Origin: Lampris incognitus
Lineage: Eukaryota; Chordata; Actinopteri; Lampriformes; Lampridae
NCBI RefSeq assembly: GCF_029633865.1
Contig: NC_079211.1
Coordinates: forward strand, 146,057,756-146,121,755
Direction of reading: 5' to 3'
DNA length: 64,000 nucleotides
The position numbers were made by a program, and so were the translations under genes. Position 1 is the first letter of the stretch. The number at the start of each line of letters is the position of its first letter. The notes under the pieces were generated by a model. The model did no database searches, had not been told where the DNA came from, and saw only the letters and a program-made list of their open reading frames with translations. This document shows positions 48,476-61,100 of this stretch, one piece after another.

Positions 48476-48599
48476 ATAGAACGCTGTGGGAGCGCAGCTG
48501 TCGTCTGATGTAAGTGTTCTCCTGATGTGAATAGTATTACATCTGCGATCAAGCAGGTTTATGCCCCCCTATTTTAATTTTGGGGAGAAAAAAGGAAGT

Positions 48600-48835
48600 A
48601 AGAAGATGAAGAAGAAGAGTGCAGGAAGGAACAGGAGAGGTGAGACAATAATTTCAAGACTCGGATTTGGACACACTGGACTAAACAATACACTTTTCAA
48701 AATAGGCAAACACAATACAGGCAGATGTGACCACTGTGGGCAAGAAGAGACAATACAGCATGTTTACGCCATATTGTCAGAAATATGAGGCAGAAAGAAG
48801 GCGCCTGACTCAAAATCTCAGGTAAATAAAAGTAC
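48600..48835 (+). mobile_element. LINE fragment, C-terminal part (I/R1-type)
   Basis: The frame reads ISRLGFGHTGLNNTLFKIGK, HNTGRCDHCGQEETIQHVYA, then after a frame change YEAERRRLTQNL. The CxxC...H...C/Y motif is the zinc-knuckle-like end found in fish endonuclease/RT LINEs. Confidence 0.6.
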
Positions 48836-48944
48836 AATTTGATTTAGTAGATATTCAATAGAATAACTAAACTGAGTGTTATAAAATCTTGTTTCACTTT
48901 CTTAGAGTAACTAATTAATTAGGAAGATTTGAGGGGGTTTTTTG

Positions 48945-49110
48945 AGGGGGGGGTAGCGTAAATAATAGACATTCCGATCCACACGACATACCAGCTGGTG
49001 GCGGTAGCGCGTCAATTCGTTGTTTACCAACCGCCAATGAACGCCGGGACGAAGAAGTGAGAAGACGCAGAAGAAGAAGTGAGACGACGAAGAAGAAGAA
49101 AAATTCAAAC
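48945..49110. repeat. Repeat with (GAAGAA)n tail upstream of GLE1
   Basis: Contains agctggtggcggtagcgcgtc, gttgtttaccaaccgcc and a GAAGAAG-rich end. Inverted copies of the middle part occur after exon 1 of GLE1 (49622-49642 and 49703-49722). Confidence 0.6.
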
Positions 49111-49188
49111 GAAGAAGAATGAGAAGACAGCCCCTCCCTCCCTTAAATCGTCGGCTTCCCTTAAGTGTGTTGTGCGCGTTGTTTCGCC

Positions 49189-52100
49189 ATGCCGGCGGAA
49201 AGTGTGCGCTGGGAGACGTTGGAGGCTCTGAAACAGTCCGCGAAGGGACAACTGAAATACAGCGCGGACTGGCTGGAGAAGGGAGAGGTGAGTCCGGCTA
49301 GACTCGGGCGGCTGGGACCGCGTTTTCGCTCCGGTACTGCTAATCTGTTTTACAACGTCTTCGTATTTCAGCGATCCAGCCAGCCGTTTTTGTCGGCTCG
49401 TCTCATGTATTACGAACGCAACGCAATAATCTTTACACGAAGCCGCACAAATAAAAAAGGGGGTAAAGAGAAGAAAGTAAAAGAGGGGAAAATACTTGAG
49501 CCTTAGTAACGGAGTGGAGAAATGAAATTATTAAATGATATTACAATGTAACGACACGAATCCAATAGTAAAATTAAGTTGAACAGAACGCGGACGAAGA
49601 AGAACTTCTTCTTGTGTTAATCGGCGGTTGGTAAACAACGAATTGCTCAAATACAATTAAGTTGAACAGAACGCGGACGAAGAAGAACTTCTTGTGTTCA
49701 TCGGCGGTTGGTAAACAACAAATTGATCAAATAAAATTAAGTTGAACAGAACTTAATTTAAATTTTTTTGCACGTTAACAGAACCTATAACTGATCAACA
49801 GCAGATTTACAGTCAATAGATATTTTATTCTATTATTGTCATCATCGTCATTACTAGTAGCAAATTCAGGGGGGCAGCCGGGAACCGCGTCTCCCCCATC
49901 ACGGGCGGTTCCGCTAACCAGTTGACTAAAGGGTCCGACCCGTTAGCCAAGGCCTAGCTAGTCTATTTATCTGTGCTGGAATAGACTCCAGCATCCCCGC
50001 AATCCTGAGTGAGGATAAGTTGTTTGGATAATGAACGAATGAATGAAAATATTTTATTCGTTTCGTTCGTTCGTTCATAACCAGAAAACTGCAGTAAACA
50101 GGACTGTAGAAAAGCCCCATTTCTGCAGTGGTATCATTATATACTTTGCCCCTAGATATGGTCAATATATCTGGGTATGATATCCATCCATTATCCAGAC
50201 CGCTTATTCTGCTCTTTATGATATCAATATGCTTATTTCAGACTAAATGTGTTGTGGGATTTTGGCTCTGTGATATATATTGTGATATATATTGGTGATA
50301 TAACTTAGATGTCATTCCCTGGCTTAAAGGCTGCATTACAGTAAAGTGAGGCAATTTATTCAACTTTTTTAATGAAATTAACTAAGAATGTCTCTACCTG
50401 CTTGGTCATCATATCCACATTGCTAATGATCGCTTATCAACTTTTTCTGCTGTGTAAATATGAAGGTTCCAAAAGTCATCCAATATCCATACTCGCATGA
50501 TCACAAAAATATTGAAATATTTTGTGCCGTCACTATCGCCCAGCCCTATCTGGCCCAAATTCATCCCTGACCTTTTAATCCCATGTGTGACCGAGCCAGC
50601 CTGAAACCCTCTTGGTTGTTCCAAAGTCTGGGTTGGTGATCAATGGTTGCCACAATCGTCCGGTACAACGTCCGCATTACTGCTGATGCTGCACCAATCC
50701 ACCTGTTAATCTCCCGCTCCATCCTATCCTCACTCGTGAACAAGACCCCGAGATACTTGAACTGCTTCACTTGAGGCAACAACTCATCCCCGACTCGGAG
50801 GGAGCAATCTACCATTTTCCGGTAGAGAACCGTGGCCTCAGACTTGGAGGTGCTGACTCTCATCCTGGCCATTTCACACTCAGCTGCAAACCACCCCAGT
50901 GCATGCCGGAGGTCGTGTTCTGATGAAGCCAACAAAACCAAATCATCTGCGAAGAGCAGAGAAATTCCTCACCTATGGTCATGAGCTTTGGGTAGTGACC
51001 GAAAGGGTGAGATCGCGGATACAAGCGGCTGAAATGAGTTTCCTCTGTAGGGTGTCTAGGCTCAGCCTTAGAGATAGGGTGAGGAGCTCGGACATCCGGA
51101 AGGAGCTTGGAGTAGAGCCGCTGCTCCTTCGCATCGAAAGAAGCCAGTTGATATGGTTCGGGCATCTGATTAGGATGCCTCCTGGGCGCCTTCGTTTGGA
51201 GGTTTAGTGGACACGGCCAACTGGGAGGAGACCCCGGGGTAGACCCAGAACAATCTGGCCTGGGAACGCCTTGGGATCCCCCAGGAGGAGCTGGAGGGCG
51301 TTGCTGGGGAGAGGGACGTCTGGAGGGCTCTACTTAGCTTGCTGCCACTGTGACCCGACCTCGGAAAAGCGGCTGAAGATGAGATGAGATGAAGATATTA
51401 ATTGTTCTGTTATAATTAACTTTAATACCTCTAAAGGATTCCAGATTAACAGAGGGGTCCATCAAGGCTGCCCTAGTTCTCCTTTCTTATTTATTTTAGT
51501 CACCGCATTATTATCAATTAATATCATGAATGATAGAAGTTTGGAAGGAATTTCAGTTTTTGGTAGAGAGTTAAAAATTCACAACTGGCAGATGACACTA
51601 CTTTGTTTTTGAAGGACAACAACCACTTGAGTAACTATTAATTTAGTTAACAAATCTGTTTAGTATTTTGGAATATATACACTACCGTTCAAAAGTTTGG
51701 GATCACCCAAACAATTTTGTGTTTTCCATGAAAAGTCACACTTATTCACCACCATATGTTGTGAAATGAATAGAAAATAGAGTCAAGACATTGACAAGGT
51801 TAGAAATAATGATTTGTATTTGAAATAAGATTTTTTTTTACATCAAACTTTGCTTTCGTCAAAGAATCCTCCATTTGCAGCAATTACAGCATTGCAGACC
51901 TTTGGCATTCTAGCTGTTAATTTGTTGAGGTAATCTGGAGAAATTGCACCCCACGCTTCCAGAAGCAGCTCCCACAAGTTGGATTGGTTGGATGGGCACT
52001 TCTTTGAGCAGATTGAGTTTCTGGAGCATCACATTTGTGGGGTCAATTAAACGCTCAAAATGGCCAGAAAAAGAGAACTTTCATCTGAAACTCGACAGTC

Positions 52101-55100
52101 TATTCTTGTTCTTAGAAATGAAGGCTATTCCATGCGAGAAATTGCTAAGAAATTGAAGATTTCCTACACCGGTGTGTACTACTCCCTTCAGAGGACAGCA
52201 CAAACAGGCTCTAACCAGAGTAGAAAAAGAAGTGGGAGGCCGCGTTGCACAACTGAGCAAGAAGATAAGTACATTAGAGTCTCTAGTTTGAGAAACAGAC
52301 GCCTCACAGGTCCCCAACTGGCATCTTCATTAAATAGTACCTGTTAGAGCCTGTTTGTGCTGTCCTCTGAAGGGAGTAGTACACACCGGTGTAGGAAATC
52401 TTCAATTTCTTAGCAATTTCTCGCATGGAATAGCCTTCATTTCTAAGAACAAGAATAGACTGTCGAGTTTCAGATGAAAGTTCTCTTTTTCTGGCCATTT
52501 TGAGCGTTTAATTGACCCCACAAATGTGATGCTCCAGAAACTCAATCTGCTCAAAGAAGTGCCCATCCAACCAATCCAACTTGTGGGAGCTGCTTCTGGA
52601 AGCGTGGGGTGCAATTTCTCCAGATTACCTCAACAAATTAACAGCTAGAATGCCAAAGGTCTGCAATGCTGTAATTGCTGCAAATGGAGGATTCTTTGAC
52701 GAAAGCAAAGTTTGATGTAAAAAAAATCTTATTTCAAATACAAATCATTATTTCTAACCTTGTCAATGTCTTGACTCTATTTTCTATTCATTTCACAACA
52801 TATGGTGGTGAATAAGTGTGACTTTTCATGGAAAACACAAAATTGTTTGGGTGATCCCAAACTTTTGAACGGTAGTGTATATATATATATAAATCTTATA
52901 TAGCTAGACAACATCTAAATTTCTCAAACAGATTAAAAAAGACAAATTCTATCCTTAATATTTGGCTTCAAAGGGATTTGTCTATTTTAGATAGAGTTCT
53001 CCTCTCCAAAGCAGAGGGCCTGTCTCACTTTGTGTATCCATCTTTATTTGTAAATGATTCTACAGTCACAGAAGTAAATAGAACTTTCTTACATTTCATT
53101 TGGAAGAATAAATCACATAAGCTTAAAAAAATGTCTTCTCTCCAATAGTAAAAAAGGAGGAGGTCTTGAAGTTCTAGATTTCGCTGATACTGTTAATACT
53201 TTTAAAGTTAACGGGTTAAAAAAGTGTCTTAAAAATCCTGATTCAATTTGGTATTTCATCCCAAATGATATCTTTAAGAAAATTGGAGGTCTTTCTTTTC
53301 TTTTGATTTGTAATTATTTGCCAAACAGATTGCCATTTAAATTGTCAAAATTCCACCAGCAAGCCCTTCTAGCCAGGAAGCTGTCTTATGTCCACAATTT
53401 CTCACCCCACAAAACTTTTCTCTGGAATAACTGCGACATACTTATCAGAAACAAATCCTCATTCTTTCCTAAATGGTTCCAAAGAGATATTAATCATATT
53501 TTTGATGAATTTGGCAATAACTTGTACACAGTTTTCCTATTGCCTTCAGAGAATTTAATTCCTTAACTCGTGCTATTCCAAAAGAGTTAATTCAACTGGT
53601 GAAAAACCAATTGAGTTGTAGTGAAAATAAGGTAACACAATTTTTACTGATGTTAGATGGAATTGAACTAACAGATAGAAAGTGTAACAATAAGCATATT
53701 TGCCAAACCTTTCAAAGAAAGAACAAAACTGTACCTAGAGGCAAATTTTTCTGGAGGTCTAAAATTGGGGACATAAAGTGAAGACGGGCTTGGCTTTTAC
53801 CTTCCTCTAAGTACTGTATTTCTAACAAGCCAAGGAAATACATTTCAAAATCTTGCATGAAACATACCCTGCTAACTGGTTTGTTGCCAAGTTTACAGAC
53901 ATTGATATCTTTTGTAAACATGATACAGAAACCGTCTCGCACTTATTCTTTGATTGTGAAATATCCCATAAATTTTGGACTGAGCTAGAGTCTCATTTTT
54001 TTGAAGCCGCTAACTCTGTCTACTCCTTTAACATTAGAGATATCATCTGTTACTATGATAATCCAAAAGATGGTTGGTGCTCTTGAATATCTGATTAATT
54101 TTGTTATTTTATATGTGAAATTTTTTATTCACAAACAGAAATTCTCTAAATCACTACCTAAGATCACTCCTTTTCGCCAAGAACTGAACTCTTTACTTAA
54201 GTCTCTCAGCCTCGTAAACAACAAAAAGAGTAATAAGCTGTTGAATTACTATGAAACTTTTTCCCTGAAACCTGTCTGATTATTTTAGATTTGTACATTT
54301 GTACTCTGGTTTTGTTTTGTTGTATGTCTGTTCTGTTTTTATTATATTATTATCATTTATTTATCTCTGCAACTGTCTGATACCCTTATTTTATTCTTTT
54401 GATGTAATTGTATAATCATATTGAACCTGATATGTGCTAATACTGTATACCTGTTTTTTCTCTCTAAAATTTTCTATTGTTCAGTAATAAAAAAAAAATG
54501 GTGGAAAACGGCGTGGAAATAGTGATGGAAATATAACCCTTCTGTTAGTTTCATCCAGCTGTTTTTAGACAAATTAATGGAAACGATTTTAACGATTATG
54601 CAAAATGATCACGGTCAGGTCAAATAATTGCAATCATGTAATAATTGTGACAGCCCTAACCGGTGATCCCCGTGCTGGTAGGCAATGGAATAGACCGCCA
54701 CGCCACCCGGACGCCCTTAAAATGCTTTTTTGTCCAGCACTTTATGTTTCATGTTTTGAAAAAGTGTTTTCTAAATAAAAGTAACTCAGCAGAACCGAGT
54801 GCGAGAAGGAGGTTGTAGCTGCTTATCAAAACCAGTATGCAATTACCAAACTTGAATTTACTACTAAACATGAATTAACGTACTATGAGAAAACAGTTTT
54901 TGCATTTCTTGCATGGAGCCAAACTGAGGAATTTGTCTGTCCTTGCAGGATGTTTTGTCAGGCTGTAATGAGGTCCCAAGCCTGTGCCCGCTGTCCGGGT
55001 TCATCCTGGAGAGGCTCAGCCCTCGACCCCAGCAGAAGACCAGCTCGCTGGGCTCCGTCTCCTGCGACTCAAGTCCCAGTCTTCGTGAGGAGATCCCAGC

Positions 55101-58100
55101 CTCACTTTCCTCTACAAGCTTATTACAGGCAAGTCTCTCACTAGCTAAATATGTGGGCTTTTTCTTTTTATCTGTCTGCCTGTCTGTCTGTCTCTCTCTA
55201 TCTCTTTCTCTCTTGCAATCCCTCCTACCATGGTAGAGATCATCATGTCATTCCTTTCCATATCTCCTCCTGTGAGTTTACTGACAAACTCACCAGCTGA
55301 CGTTAATGTGCTCCGTGTTGCAGTAGGTACCTCAGTAAAATCTCAGCAGAATTGGTTCCTCGTGGATTTAATTGTTTTGCTTATTATTCCTATAATCTGC
55401 CACAGTACTCTGAATGCTGCTTGTTGGAATATTGGTCTTGACAAAGTTCACCAGAGGACTGACTGTTGATTTGGAGAAGATTTTTAGTTAGGCATGTTTG
55501 TCCCCAACAGAGGTGACAAAGACCACAAATACCCCAATCAGAGAACAGATACAGATCTGTAATCCCTCTATCTCTCTGCTGTCTGTTCTGTTACATCTCT
55601 GTGTATAGTGTGTATAGTTGGACCTGTGTGTTTGTGTGTCTGTCTGTGGCTGATCTTGCAAACTCACAGACTACTGGACCTATCAGCATAACATTTTTTG
55701 TGCAGTTATGACTGTATGATGAAGAACCTCTCGTGGTTGTGGTGATTCAAAACCTTTTGAAAAACATTTGTTCTTGCTATCACCTCTCCCTCTCTTCATT
55801 CACTCTCTTGCTCGCTCGACTAACACTGCTTTCTGTATATAACCAAGTCCAGTTGCACTTGATTCAATTCCTTTGGATAACAACCTCAGGCTCTGCCTCC
55901 TGTTTTTTCATTGATAGGCACACTGGGTTTTGATTTATAGTCCGTAATCGCCTGCAGCCCCTCCACTTGTGCCAGGGGTCAGAGCCACTGTAGTCATTTT
56001 CCAGTTTGTCCATACTATATTGTCTTTTAGCGTCTTTGATGGCTCCCTTTAAGTCGTACCTGGATTTTTTTTGGAGCGTTCTTTGCTCCCTGATTTAAAA
56101 GCACTGGTACGCTCCCTAAACCTTAGGCAAATATCACTGTTAATCCAGGACTTTTGGTTAGGATAGGAGCAAATAGACCGTACAACTTGAGGCTGAATCC
56201 TTAAAATTGACCAGTCTGATTCAAAACATCCCTGAGTTAGGATTCGTGTTCTGTAGTCTAGCACTGTACTGTCCTCACAGTGGGCTGTGCGCATTTCACT
56301 TTCTGCTTGTAGGTAGGAAGCAAGAGCACTGACCGGTGGTTGGATTTCCCAAAGTGAGGTCATGGGATAGACGTTTAAAATGGCTTGACTGTGGAGTAAC
56401 AGTGGTCGAGAGTCTTATTGCCTCTGGTTGAGTGGGTGGTATGTTGGTAAAATTTTGGTAGCACAGATTTCAGGTTATAGTGGTTAAAGTCCCTGCCACA
56501 ATTGAAATGGGCTCAGAATGCATGTTCCCATGCCTGCTAATGGCTCCATACAGTTCTTCCAGTGCCACTGCAGCAGTAGCTTGTGGGGGTATGTATACAG
56601 CAGTTAACAACATGCAGGGGAATGCCCTTGGGAGAAAGAGTGGTCTGCACCTTGTTGTTAGTTGTTACAACACTGATGACCAGGACTGAGAGACTATTTC
56701 CACATCAGTGCACCATACACCCACCTACCTTTACTTTGCCAGCAGTCGTCATGGAATGGTCCATGTGGTGCACAGAAAACCCTCAGGTTGTATGGGCCTA
56801 CCAGGTGCATTAGGGCACAGCCAAGTCTCTCTAAAGCAGAACACACAACAGTCCTTCATGTATGTCCCTTTGAGTGCTTATTTGGCAATGAAGTTTTTCC
56901 AGCTTGTCGAGGGATGAGACAATAGACAGCAGTGGGGGCCGAGTCAGACGCCGTCGTAGCCTCACCGGGGCCGCACTTCATTTACCTGGACTCTGGCAGT
57001 GCTGTCTGCAGCCATTTCTCCATGGCGGTACCTGTTTGTTATAGGTAATCTCTCTCGGCAAGTCCCGCAGCTTCCAGCTGTTGGGAACTTCTGGTCTCAT
57101 ATCCAGTAAAGTCTGGCGATCATAGGTAATTGTGGAAGACATGTTTTTTTGCAACAAAAGTGACATATAACATGAAAACAAACAACAAAGTGAGAGTAGC
57201 TCATAGCAAGTCGCCATAGTACGGTATCATCTTCGATCTCATCATGTTTTTAATAGGTAGATTTTTAGCTTCAGCGTTGCATATTAAAAATGTTCTTTCC
57301 ATATTTCCTATTATATTGGTTTGGGCAGTATGCAAAAGTCTTATAATGGTAGGAGAAACATGTGTTTTTTCTGTATGTGCGTGCCTGTATTTCCCTTCTC
57401 CCGGTAGGCGAAAAAAGGGATGGTTTATTGCCAAGTTTCAACACCGGAGAAGGGAAGATACGTATGCCTGGCTGAGATCTGCACTCTACTGAATGCACTG
57501 CTGTAGTTGTAAAGAACATCCCTATAATTCGCCTCCCTTCAAATATACTGAAAATGTCACGTATGAAGATGTATTTCTCATACCCACTTTACCTTTGAAA
57601 GTGACTGCATTTGTTGGTCCTGATCCAAGCTTTCTTCGCCTTAATGCTCTGTAGGGTGTCTGCGATGAGGTGAAGCTGGAGGAGGACCAGGCGCAGGATG
57701 TCAGCACTGCGTCGAGTCCCTCCTCACCACCAACCATCTCCCTGCTGTCCCCCAGAGCCACCCAGATGGCGGGATGCATCCTCATCTGTGAAGAGAAATA
57801 CCGCGCCAAGGCCAAGGTGAGGCACAACCGACCCCAACACTCTCACGTTCCCAAATGCATCGTCTCAATACATTTAGACCATTATGCAGAGGGAACTCAC
57901 CCCTGCTGGTCAGTAAAACCTTATCGAGTTGCTTATGACTTCAATTTTTAGCATAGGAATGAGCATAAAGATTTGTTAGATTAAGACACATAAAGATTTC
58001 TGTTCCAAAAAGTTATTTATCACTTAGGTTAAATTCTTTATTGACCAAGGACTGAAAATACCCATTCCATTTCTGACAAATACAAGACTTGACATTGTGG

Positions 58101-61100
58101 TATTATTTTCAACAATGTATTGGTAAAAATAGGTATTTTTTATACCATTGACAATTGCTATTACAGCCATTTGCCACTTTAGGGGTACAGAACAGAAGAG
58201 TCTGGCTAGTGACAACGGGGCCCTAAGATACTAGCCAGACTCTTCTTCTGTAGTTCCCCAGTGGTGGAACGAGTAACCAAACTCCATTTAATCTGCTGAG
58301 TCCCTCTCCATATTTAAGAAGAAGAAGCTAAAGACCCAGCTCTTTCTCAAGCAACTCCTCACCTGATGGTGTTAATATAAGAAAAAATAAAAATTCACTT
58401 CTATACACCCTATGCATTGCCTTTGTGCACTGGAAGCCAGTAAACTGTACGCTGGAGGCCACTGGATGCATCTATGGTGTTTTTTAAGGAACTAAATTAC
58501 AATTGTCACCCAAAAAAGCAGAAGAAGCTAGAGGCATCTGGGTAGTGTAGCGGTCTATTCTGTTGGTGAGGTGTGCGGTTGGAATGACAGATGGGTTCAA
58601 GGTGGAGGTGGGATTACATCAAGGATCGGCTCTGAGCTCTTTCTTGTTTGCAATGGTGATGGACAGGTTGACAGACGAGATCAGGCAGGAGTCTCCGTGG
58701 ACTATGATGTTTGTGGATGTGATCTGTAGTGAGAGTAGGGTGCAGGTTGAGGAGAGCCTGGAGAGGTGGAGGTATGCACTGGAGACAAGAGGAATGAAAG
58801 TCAGTAGGAGCAAGACGGAATACTTGTGCATGAATGAGAGGGAGGACAGTGGAATGGTGAGGATGCAAGGAGCAGAGGTGATGATTAAATACTCGGGGTC
58901 AACTGTCCAAAGTAACGGGGAGTGCAGAAGAGAGGTGAAGAAGAGAGTGCAGGCAGGGTGGAGTGGGTGGAGAAGAGTGTCAGGAGTGATTTGTGACAGA
59001 AGGGTACCAGCAAGAGTTAAAGGGAAGGTTTACAAAATGGTTGTGAGACCAGCTATGTTATATGGTTTGGAGACAGTGGCACTGACGAGAAGACAGGAGG
59101 TGGAGCTGGAAGTGGCAGAGTTGAAGATGCTAAGATTTTCATTGGGAGTGATGAAGAAGGACAGGATTAGGAACGACTATATTCTACCCGTTTCACACTG
59201 GCCAAAAAAACCTGCTAATGTCCGCCTTTGGTCACTGTAAAAAGGCGGTTGTTAGCGGGGTTTTTTGGCCAGTGTGAAAGCAGTATTAGAGGGACCGCTC
59301 AGGTTGAACGGTTTGGAGACTGGCTCCCCCAAGGGGTGGCCAGGGGTGGCCACAGCCGCACTGATACTAACCCGGGCCCCCCGCTGGCCTCCCCAGCCAC
59401 GAATCACATAAGCCGAATATGCTTCTGATTATGCACATCAGTCTATGCACATCAGATATTTAGTAACATTAACTGTAAAAAATAAGAAACCGAAGTATTT
59501 CAGTATGCCATTCCTTAACTCTCATACTGACAGTTTTCAACTAGCCTATACAGTACACTACAGAAGCATAATAGAATTTCTGAAATTCAGTCATGGCTTT
59601 TGGTTTTGGTGTGCCACCCCAACGATTTTCAGTGGCCCCATTTGGCCACCCCTATGAAAAATTTCTGGGGGTGCCACTGTTAGGAGACAAAGCAAGAGAG
59701 ACAAGATTGAGATGGTTTGGACATGTGTGGAGGAGAGATGCTGGGTATATTGGGAGAAGGATGCTGAATATTCAGGAGCTGCCAGGGAGGAGGAAAAGAG
59801 GAAGGCCAAAGAGGAGGTTTATGGATGTGGTGAGAGAGGACATGCAGGTGGCTGGTGTGATGGAGGAAGATGCAGAGGATAGGAAGAAATGGAAACTGAT
59901 GATCCACTGTGGCGACCCCTAACGAGAGCAGCCGAAAGCAGCAGTAGTAGTATTAGATGTAGAAATATCCATTCTTCTCACTCATGGTCTCATTTGATTT
60001 TGTTGGTCATATAGAGATATCAGAATTAAACTGGTACTGAGAAATAATCAGTGAAAAACTCATTGTAGCAGCTTTTAATTTATTAATTTTAATTTAATTT
60101 GGCACAATAAAGCCAAGTACTCCCACAACCAGAGATAGATGGTTATACTAGTTAATAATGGAATTAATCACAAGTGATATCGATGTAAAATTGGCTCTCC
60201 TGTGAAGTTTTAATGCACATGTGAAGTATCTTCGCCTCAGCTAAAAAGCTTTTCATCTGTGGAGGCAGATGAAGCTCAGCCAGAGACAGGAAGAGCAGGA
60301 GCACCTCACAGCATCGCTGGCGAGCCGTGAGTCTGAGCAGCTCAAACGCTTGGAGGAGTTCATGGAGCTGAAGCAGCGGCAGGAGTACCAGAGCGTGAGG
60401 GACATGATGGACAGGGAGTACGACCAATCAGTGACATGCAAATTATCTGTTTTACTAATTTCCCTTTGTTTGTTAGCTGGTATCTAAATATGCTTTTATC
60501 TGTCCTCATGGTAGAATTAAAGAGAGCATTGGGCGTCAAGAGAAGCTGAAAGAAGAACACAGGCACAGGATGAAGGTGTGATCATCTGATTTGATGTTAA
60601 AGACACCGTCCGCATGAAGCTCTCTGTTCCAGTATTTATTACTCAGATGGACGAGTGTTAAAGTGAGGCTTTAAGAGATGTTTTGGAAGATCCATCATGC
60701 ATTGTTTTTTCTATCACCCCCCCCAATCGCTGCTCTCAGATCCTCAACCTGCGTCTTCGGGAGGCGGAGCAGCAGCGCCTTCGGGAGGTGGAGCTTGAGC
60801 GCCAGCGGCAGGCGGAGGGGAGAGAGAGGCTTCGCAACCTCAACACCATCCAGGAGGAGATCCTGAGACTCAACCAGCTCCTGGAACCTTCCACCCAGAC
60901 CAAGACAGGCCCCGTCCACCCTGACCTCACTTCCTACATCACCCGCGGCAACCAGCTCTGCTCCCAAGTCTCTGAGGTGGTGCGCACCACGACGGAGGTT
61001 GGTGTTTATGTTTTGTTGTTTTATCTATACGTTTTTTTTTTTATAGGTGAAAAACAAGCAAATAATAAACACAATACTGGGTTTACAGGTTACCATTTTT

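Larger units (their letters stand above)
58567..59960 (+). mobile_element. RTE-like LINE, RT to 3' end, with two MITE insertions
   Basis: The frame from 58563 encodes VGLHQGSALSSFLFAMVMDR, SPWTMMFVDVICSESRVQVE, RWRYALETRGMKVSRSKTEY, VKGKVYKMVVRPAMLYGLET and LKMLRFSLGVMKKDRIRNDY. It resumes after the inserts at 59681 with GDKARETRLRWFGHVWRRDA, RKRGRPKRRFMDVVREDMQV and WKLMIHCGDP. The family reads FADDIVICSES, so the catalytic aspartate pair is destroyed here (FVDVICSES). It ends gcagccgaaagcagcagtag. Confidence 0.8.
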
